A stretch of 9,516 bases of DNA from Ventricola sp017626895 (lineage in GTDB: Bacteria; Bacillota; Clostridia; Christensenellales; Aristaeellaceae). The notes under the pieces are model-generated. The model saw only the letters and a program-made list of their open reading frames with translations, did not search any database and had not been told where the DNA came from. Of this stretch, positions 6,090 to 9,516 are shown in pieces. Made by a program: the position numbers and the translations under genes. The stretch lies in NCBI GenBank assembly GCA_017626895.1, contig JAGAHV010000267.1:1-9516 (forward strand). Reading direction: 5' to 3'. Numbering within the stretch: the stretch's first letter is position 1; each line of letters starts with the position of its first letter.

Positions 6090-6164
6090 TCACCCAGTAC
6101 GGCAAAGGATGAGCAGGATAAGACAGAGAACAGCTGACAGGAACCCCGGGCAGAACCTTTTCAT
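6090..6164 (-). CDS. hydrophobic 24-aa peptide or decayed signal peptide
   Basis: ATG 6164 follows GGAGG (complement of 6173-6177) with 8-nt spacing, a strong site. The peptide starts MKRFCPGF, continues with a leucine/isoleucine/cysteine-rich membrane segment (SAVLCLILLILC) and stops after RTG at 6092-6090. It could be a small membrane peptide (the size and pattern suit a type I toxin or a leader), or the signal peptide of a secreted protein whose remainder has decayed. In the overlapping frame, ATG 6168 opens a 69-codon reading frame (MDEKVLPGVPVS...) that runs into repeat C and looks non-coding. A promoter-like extended -10 lies about 90 nt upstream. Confidence 0.35.
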   Translation of the reverse strand: MKRFCPGFLSAVLCLILLILCRTG

Positions 6165-6251
6165 CCATTTTTCCTCCGTTCGTGTTTAGGACCTTCACCG
6201 CACGTATCTGTTACGGGCGCTTTCACAACTTCATCTGTTCATGACAGAATC

Positions 6252-6279
6252 AGTATACCATATCATCTCCGGATCTGAA
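6252..6279 (-). promoter_or_regulatory. extended -10 promoter upstream of the 24-aa peptide
   Basis: On the minus strand TGG-TATACT (6260-6252) forms an extended -10 element. A 4-of-6 -35 match, TTCAGA (6279-6274), stands 16 nt upstream. Transcription would begin near 6245 and run into the peptide ORF. Confidence 0.45.
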
Positions 6280-6393
6280 AGAGACCTTTGGCCGCAGGCC
6301 GAAGCGTCCAGGCCCTGGTCCGGATTGGGCAAACGATCTCTGCCGGGCAGGGCCAGACCCAGAGGAATGTGCACCCTTTCCCGGACTGGTTGA

Positions 6394-6422
6394 ATTATAC
6401 CACGGCTTTATCTCCTGTACAG
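6394..6422 (-). promoter_or_regulatory. second extended -10 promoter
   Basis: TGG-TATAAT on the minus strand (6402-6394) is a consensus extended -10. The hexamer 17 nt upstream, CTGTAC, is a poor -35. It would transcribe the 130-nt stretch between the two promoters. Confidence 0.45.
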
Positions 6423-6470
6423 CTTCACAAACGTGCTCCTTTTGTGACACTTTCCGTCACCACGATGACC

Positions 6471-6502
6471 AGCCGGATCCGAGCTCATTCACGGATCCGG
6501 CT
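6471..6502 (-). terminator. perfect 11-bp hairpin ending the phage-like operon
   Basis: AGCCGGATCCG (6471-6481) and CGGATCCGGCT (6492-6502) pair perfectly around a 10-nt loop, 12 nt past the stop of the sigma-like gene on the minus strand. There is no T-tract after it on the minus strand, so it may act as an mRNA 3' end/stability hairpin or a weak terminator; on the + strand it is followed by a few T. Confidence 0.55.
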
Positions 6503-6513
6503 CATTGTCGTTT

Positions 6514-7014
6514 TCACTTTGCAATCTCACAGATTTTCTTAAACGCACGGTTCCGGATCTTCCTCAGTCCCTGCAGGCTGTATAGATCACCGAACTGTTC
6601 CTGAAATCCCGAAATCAGTTCCCGCCAGGTGCTCCCTCCCAGCCACTGTGTCTTTACAACGTACCGTTCCCGTTCATTTAGCACGTGCAGCCAGGATTCC
6701 ACATACGCCATCATCGTCGTTCTTCTGCTGTATTCCTCCTGCTTTTTCCTCATTTCCGCCTCCATCTCCCGCATATATTCCGGGGTATCCCCGTCCGCAA
6801 TCCTTTGGGCAAGCCCTCCCGTCGGGTCCCCGACTTCGCTTCCATGCGGCATTCCCGTCCATTTCTGCGTAATGGATATGGAGTTTTCAACCATCGTGTC
6901 CCTCATCTGCCGGATCCTCTTCTCCAGGTTTTCAATTTCCGTCTTCAGGAAAGCACTGCGGGCAACACTCTCCCTGTAATGATCCAGGCAATACCTTACC
7001 TCATTCGGCTCCAT
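6514..7014 (-). CDS. phage sigma-70 region 4-like regulator (ArpU/DUF1492-like)
   Basis: A 166-aa cytosolic DNA-binding protein. It begins with EVRYCLDHYRESVARSAFLK and a coiled, charged region (LKTEIENLEKRIRQMRDTM), followed by a loop with GMPHGSEVGDPTG. A second helical stretch (REMEAEMRKKQEEYSRR) leads to a C-terminal winged or tetra-helical HTH resembling sigma region 4: LNERERYVVKTQWLGG, WRELI, then LRKIRNRAFKKICEI as recognition helix. Proteins of this layout recur in Clostridia prophages as late-gene activators or 'sigma-70 family' proteins; that is family knowledge. AAGGAG sits 6 nt before ATG 7014. It is the last gene of the minus-strand operon, 50 nt below the XRE gene. Confidence 0.75.
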   Translation of the reverse strand: MEPNEVRYCLDHYRESVARSAFLKTEIENLEKRIRQMRDTMVENSISITQKWTGMPHGSEVGDPTGGLAQRIADGDTPEYMREMEAEMRKKQEEYSRRTTMMAYVESWLHVLNERERYVVKTQWLGGSTWRELISGFQEQFGDLYSLQGLRKIRNRAFKKICEIAK

Positions 7015-7064
7015 GATTTTCTCCTTCTCTGCTTTTCACTTGTCCCTGCGTTTCCCCTGACCTG

Positions 7065-7289
7065 TCACTTCATTCTGCGGATAATCAGGTGGTCAATCGG
7101 GACGCCGTACAGATCTGCCAGCTGAACCAGCCGCACGGTGCACGGCAGGAAATCGCCATTTTCCCAGTGCGACACAGACGCGGATGAAACCTGCATCATG
7201 TCCGCAACATCCATGGCTCTGTATCCCTTCCTCATGCGGACCGCCCGCAGATTCATTCCCGTTGCCGTTAAATCGATTTCCCCTGTCAC
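7065..7289 (-). CDS. XRE/Cro-C1 family helix-turn-helix protein
   Basis: A 74-aa DNA-binding protein, essentially one HTH_3 domain: NLRAVRMRKGYRAMDVADMM, then the turn and recognition helix VSSASVSHWENGDFLP, then LVQLADLYGVPIDHLI. These are the hallmarks of Cro/C1 repressors. Start: GTG 7289 is chosen because AAAGGA stands 9 nt before it; ATG 7296 is out of frame and too near that site, and ATG 7256 (residue 12) has no ribosome binding site. Its place in an early-type operon fits control of phage or element genes, but no operator repeats were recognised. Confidence 0.85.
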   Translation of the reverse strand: MTGEIDLTATGMNLRAVRMRKGYRAMDVADMMQVSSASVSHWENGDFLPCTVRLVQLADLYGVPIDHLIIRRMK

Positions 7290-7336
7290 TTTTCATCGTC
7301 CTTTCTGTCGCTCATCCGCTGTTCTCAGCACCAGCA

Positions 7337-7477
7337 TCATGAATCCAGTTCCACGAGTTTAGCCTCTATCACCCCTCTGCCCTGTTCGTAACATCTCCGT
7401 GCTACCTCCATGTAGTGCCGCATCGCTTCCCGGGCACCCGGTATGCAGGTGATTTCAAAACAGAATTTCAGGACCAC
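7337..7477 (-). CDS. small protein of unknown function, 46 aa
   Basis: Read from GTG 7477, which lies 6 nt after GGAG inside the end of the preceding gene and overlaps that gene's stop by 10 nt, typical of coupled translation. A longer frame to 7540 would overlap the previous gene by 73 nt and has no better site. The product is MVLKFCFEITCIPGAREAMR followed by HYMEVARRCYEQGRGVIEAK: a short strand plus two amphipathic helices. No family recognised; small proteins of this kind are typical of phage early operons. Confidence 0.5.
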   Translation of the reverse strand: MVLKFCFEITCIPGAREAMRHYMEVARRCYEQGRGVIEAKLVELDS

Positions 7478-7782
7478 ACAGTTCTCCCGAAGATCTCCTC
7501 GAGGATTCGGGAATAATGGATGATCTGATCTTCTAACCATGTCTCATACGTCCTTTCTGCAGCTTCCTGCGCTTTTCTGAGTGATGTGGTTCTCAGATTG
7601 ATCCATCCTCTGCCGGCCACATCACCGCTTTCCTCATCCACGAACCATTCCATGTCACGGCATTCCAGCCAGAAAGAGTCCTCTCTTCTCAGGAGCCGCA
7701 TTTTCACACACTCACATCCGTCTATTCTCATGCGGCATTCGGCATTTCCATCTTTCCCGACACTCCACACTGCACCTTTCAT
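7468..7782 (-). CDS. phage-type hypothetical protein, 104 aa
   Basis: The start is set at ATG 7782, which has AAAGGA at 8-nt spacing. An in-frame GTG at 7857 would add 25 residues but has no ribosome binding site and falls in a strong hairpin. The N-terminal half is strand-rich with cysteines (ECRMRIDGCECVKMRLLRRE, WLECRDMEWFVDE), and the C-terminal half is helical (RKAQEAAERTYETWLEDQII). No domain recognised. The gene follows the zinc-ribbon-like gene and precedes the 46-aa gene, with a 10-nt overlap to the latter. Confidence 0.6.
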   Translation of the reverse strand: MKGAVWSVGKDGNAECRMRIDGCECVKMRLLRREDSFWLECRDMEWFVDEESGDVAGRGWINLRTTSLRKAQEAAERTYETWLEDQIIHYSRILEEIFGRTVWS

Positions 7783-7855
7783 TTTCCCGTTCCTTTCCTG
7801 ATTCAGCCCAGATACCAGTACCCGATCACAGGACACCGACCCATTCTGAATACAC

Positions 7856-7889
7856 ACCGGGCAGCTGCCGCGAATGCGGCAAGCCCGGT
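7856..7889 (-). promoter_or_regulatory. long two-step hairpin between genes
   Basis: ACCGGGC (7856-7862) pairs with GCCCGGT (7883-7889), and inside it TGCCGC (7866-7871) pairs with GCGGCA (7876-7881) around a GAAT loop: 13 pairs with a small asymmetric internal loop (3 nt against 1 nt). It begins 2 nt after the stop of the zinc-ribbon-like gene. There is no T-tract on the minus strand, so a role in mRNA processing, stability or attenuation is more likely than plain termination. Confidence 0.6.
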
Positions 7890-7890
7890 T

Positions 7891-8355
7891 TCACTCTCTG
7901 AGACTAATTCGTTCCAGCTCACAACAGAAATCACACAGGAACGCCACCCGATCGCCGAATTTCCGGTAATAGGGATATTCAGCCGGCCGACCCGATATCC
8001 GTTTCCCGCAGACTGCGCAGCCAACCGAAAAGTAACGAAATCTGTTCCGTACCGTGATCTCCATAAGCACCGATTCCGGTACGGTAAATTTTCTGTTCCG
8101 CCAGACCGGGGCTCCAAATTCCCTGTTCACTTTATGCGCAGAATCCTGGTCCCCGGGCATTGCGGCTCTTTCGGTGCCCCTGTCTGACAAATCGGCGCTG
8201 TACGCCAGGCTCCCGTCTGAACAGCGCTCCCTTTCGTGCCTGTCGCCGTTGTTCCTGCCTGCCGCTTTGCCCATTGGCTGGCTGTCACCGCGTGCCAATG
8301 GACACCGCGCATCCCACGGAGGAGATGCCGGATACCGGTTTATCCTTCTTTCCAT
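7891..8355 (-). CDS. zinc-ribbon-like phage protein, 154 aa
   Basis: ATG 8355 overlaps the stop of the previous gene by one base (TGATG), with GGGAGG 7 nt upstream. The in-frame extension to 8415 is therefore not used. The C-terminal third has a four-cysteine motif, C113-x2-C116 (GCAVCGKRI) and C141-x2-C144 (LCDFCCE), likely to bind zinc. The N-terminal 75 residues are Arg/Gly/Asp-rich and look disordered (ERRINRYPASPPWDARCPLA). No named family recognised. With its neighbours it fits an early phage gene; nucleic-acid binding is a reasonable guess from the ribbon but not shown. Confidence 0.6.
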   Translation of the reverse strand: MERRINRYPASPPWDARCPLARGDSQPMGKAAGRNNGDRHERERCSDGSLAYSADLSDRGTERAAMPGDQDSAHKVNREFGAPVWRNRKFTVPESVLMEITVRNRFRYFSVGCAVCGKRISGRPAEYPYYRKFGDRVAFLCDFCCELERISLRE

Positions 8356-8840
8356 CACTCTGCCTCCCTCAAATACTCTGCCTTGACATATCCCCCATGG
8401 AAAACCCTGGCCCACAGTTCGCCTTTTTTGCTGTAACGCCAGCCAAGCACGCTGATGCGTGACCCGGCTTTTATCCGCATCAGGTACCTGCCATCCGGGG
8501 TTTCCCGTTTGTTCACCGGTCCATCCGCGATGAGCACATACACCTTTTCACGGATCGGCATATCCAGATAGCTGACATCGACCCAGCCTTTCGTCCCGTT
8601 TGTCGTCGTAATTCTGGCATAGCCATTGCGGATTTCATGGATTTCCCCTTCATACCCGTGACGGATCCGTCCGACTTTCATCGCGGCTCTGTCGGGTGCG
8701 GACCGAATCCACACCCATTCCCCCTTATGAACCGCACATACGAACGCCGTATCTGCCTGCCCGGTTCCCGCACTGACAAACACCGTCAGGAAGACCAGCA
8801 GAAGCAGCAGAATGCCTTTTGATTCAGTCAAGCTCTTCAT
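8355..8840 (-). CDS. secreted protein with two SH3-like domains
   Basis: The start is taken at ATG 8840: residues 1-29 form a classic signal peptide (ESKGILLLLLVFLTVFVSAG, then GTGQA before Asp30), while the 25-residue extension to 8915 would bury it. Mature protein: an SH3b-like domain at about 32-93 (WVWIRSAPDRAAMKVGRIRH, YARITTTNGTKGWVDVSYL) and a second at about 98-156 (VYVLIADGPVNKRETPDG, ARVFHGGYVKAEYL). The first motif matches bacterial SH3 domains that bind cell wall or peptides. The start overlaps the helicase-loader gene by 17 nt and the stop overlaps the next start by 1 nt, so it is embedded in the replication operon. No lytic domain is present. Export through Sec, and acting at the envelope, is inferred. 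Confidence 0.75.
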   Translation of the reverse strand: MKSLTESKGILLLLLVFLTVFVSAGTGQADTAFVCAVHKGEWVWIRSAPDRAAMKVGRIRHGYEGEIHEIRNGYARITTTNGTKGWVDVSYLDMPIREKVYVLIADGPVNKRETPDGRYLMRIKAGSRISVLGWRYSKKGELWARVFHGGYVKAEYLREAE

Positions 8841-9516
8841 TCCCAATTTTCTCCCCCTGTTCACTCTCCAGAAACCGGTAATTCCGGCCCTTATCCCGTG
8901 CAATCTGCAGCGCATACCCCTTGCTCATTTCATAGATCCGGCTCGCCGTGGCCTCATCGAAATCCATAAGCTCATCCATCAGCCATTCGGATGAGAGGAT
9001 CGTCTTCTTTCTGGCAATGTAACGGGCATTGACGATCTGGTACGCCAGCTTCACATCCGCATCTGACGGTCCTCCGGCCGCCCGCGCCCTGCCCAGCTTG
9101 AATAAGTCGTCGATGTAAAGCACTTCACACTCTTTGTATCTCCGGACACGACTGTTATATTCCTCCTCGTTCACAAGTCCTTTCAGCCGCACCGATTCCT
9201 CCGGCCAGCACATATACCGCACGCTTTTATTCCCGGCAAGCAGCTGACCGCATATGGCCGTGCAGATGTGCGTTTTTCCGCAGCCGACCGCCCCGCCGAT
9301 ATAAAACCATCTGTCCTCCTCATCGTGAACATACTGCTTTGCTTTTTTCCTGATCCGTTCCTGCCAGCTGCTGGTGACCTCAAAGGACTCAAACGTCTGC
9401 CGGCGGATACTCCCCGCCAGTCCCGAATTCTGCAGTCTCCGCCAGCTCTTCCGCCGCTTCTGACACTGACATTCCACGAGTATCGAATAGCAGTATCCGT
9501 TGAACCGGACCTCCTC
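8824..9516 (-). CDS. DnaC/IstB-like helicase loader, N-terminus outside window
   Basis: An AAA+ ATPase. The frame stays open to the right edge (at least 13 codons beyond the GTG at 9477), and the text there, NGYCYSILVECQCQKRR, matches the usual Cys-rich N-terminal region before a C-x-C and an Arg/Lys helix, so the true start is beyond the window. Counting from GTG 9477: Walker A GAVGCGKT at 62-69, Walker B VLYIDDL at 119-125, a sensor-like ILSSEW at about 160-165, and R180 in ASRIYEM as probable arginine finger. This is the pattern of DnaC/DnaI-type loaders that place the replicative helicase on DNA in phages and ICEs. IstB is a close relative, but no IS21 transposase is seen, so a replication role is preferred. 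Stop overlaps the secreted SH3 gene. Confidence 0.85.
   Translation of the reverse strand, partial: EEVRFNGYCYSILVECQCQKRRKSWRRLQNSGLAGSIRRQTFESFEVTSSWQERIRKKAKQYVHDEEDRWFYIGGAVGCGKTHICTAICGQLLAGNKSVRYMCWPEESVRLKGLVNEEEYNSRVRRYKECEVLYIDDLFKLGRARAAGGPSDADVKLAYQIVNARYIARKKTILSSEWLMDELMDFDEATASRIYEMSKGYALQIARDKGRNYRFLESEQGEKIGNEELD

Larger units (their letters stand above)
6165..6470. other. intergenic, about 300 nt, no gene seen
   Basis: Holds the two extended -10 elements and, between them (about 6285-6385), GC-rich DNA with several short inverted repeats (for example GGCCGCAGGCC at 6290-6300). No convincing open frame or ribosome binding site lies there. It could be a structured leader or a small RNA transcribed from the promoter at 6394-6402, but no terminator closes it. 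Confidence 0.5.

Noticed and set aside
5959..6198. 79-codon minus-strand ORF running into repeat C
   Set aside because: The ribosome binding site fits the 24-aa frame better, and the C-terminal half is encoded by unstructured intergenic DNA and the repeat.
8127..8312. 61-codon minus-strand ORF within the zinc-ribbon-like gene
   Set aside because: Shadow frame with no start signal; the 154-aa frame has the ribosome binding site and cysteine motif.

Overview
The window looks like accessory DNA from a low-to-mid-GC Firmicute, most likely a gut Clostridium relative (Lachnospiraceae-like). Three things suggest this: the C-terminal half of an Rpn/PDDEXK-type transposase-nuclease gene of a style common in that group, strong GGAGG-type ribosome binding sites, and a phage sigma-like protein of a type I know from Clostridia prophages. 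No rRNA, tRNA or CRISPR array was seen. The organism call rests on family resemblance only.

Left part (1-1330): the 3' part of an Rpn-like gene on the + strand, broken by a ~95-nt repeat (copy A) and followed by a good intrinsic terminator. A second repeat copy (B) lies just beyond, then a decayed reading frame on the minus strand (819-1073), then about 250 nt of sparse DNA holding a terminator for the opposite strand.

Middle part (1333-5235), all on the minus strand: an IS4/IS1634-like transposase whose C-terminus carries three AT-hook motifs and whose real start appears to be a CTG codon 52 codons upstream of the first ATG. Next come two overlapping genes for paralogous DNA polymerase beta-like nucleotidyltransferases of the YcgL/RlaP type. 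A strongly foldable leader (about 5305-5420) precedes the pair.

Junction (5236-6513): two small coupled ORFs (72 and 46 aa), the third copy of the ~93-nt repeat (C), a 24-aa hydrophobic peptide ORF with a good RBS, two extended -10 promoters, and a perfect 11-bp hairpin closing the next operon.

Right part (6514-9516), all on the minus strand and tightly packed: a prophage or integrative-element early/replication module. Read in the direction of transcription it holds a DnaC/IstB-type helicase loader (its N-terminus lies beyond the window), a secreted two-SH3-domain protein, a zinc-ribbon-like protein, two small unknown proteins, an XRE-type repressor-like protein and a phage sigma-like late regulator. 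Starts and stops overlap repeatedly, which implies one polycistronic, translationally coupled mRNA ending at the hairpin at 6471-6502.

The observations that most deserve a second look are the three-copy structured repeat, one copy of which splits a gene, and the paired nucleotidyltransferases with a foldable leader. The secreted SH3 protein inside a phage replication operon and the AT-hook transposase with a CTG start come next.
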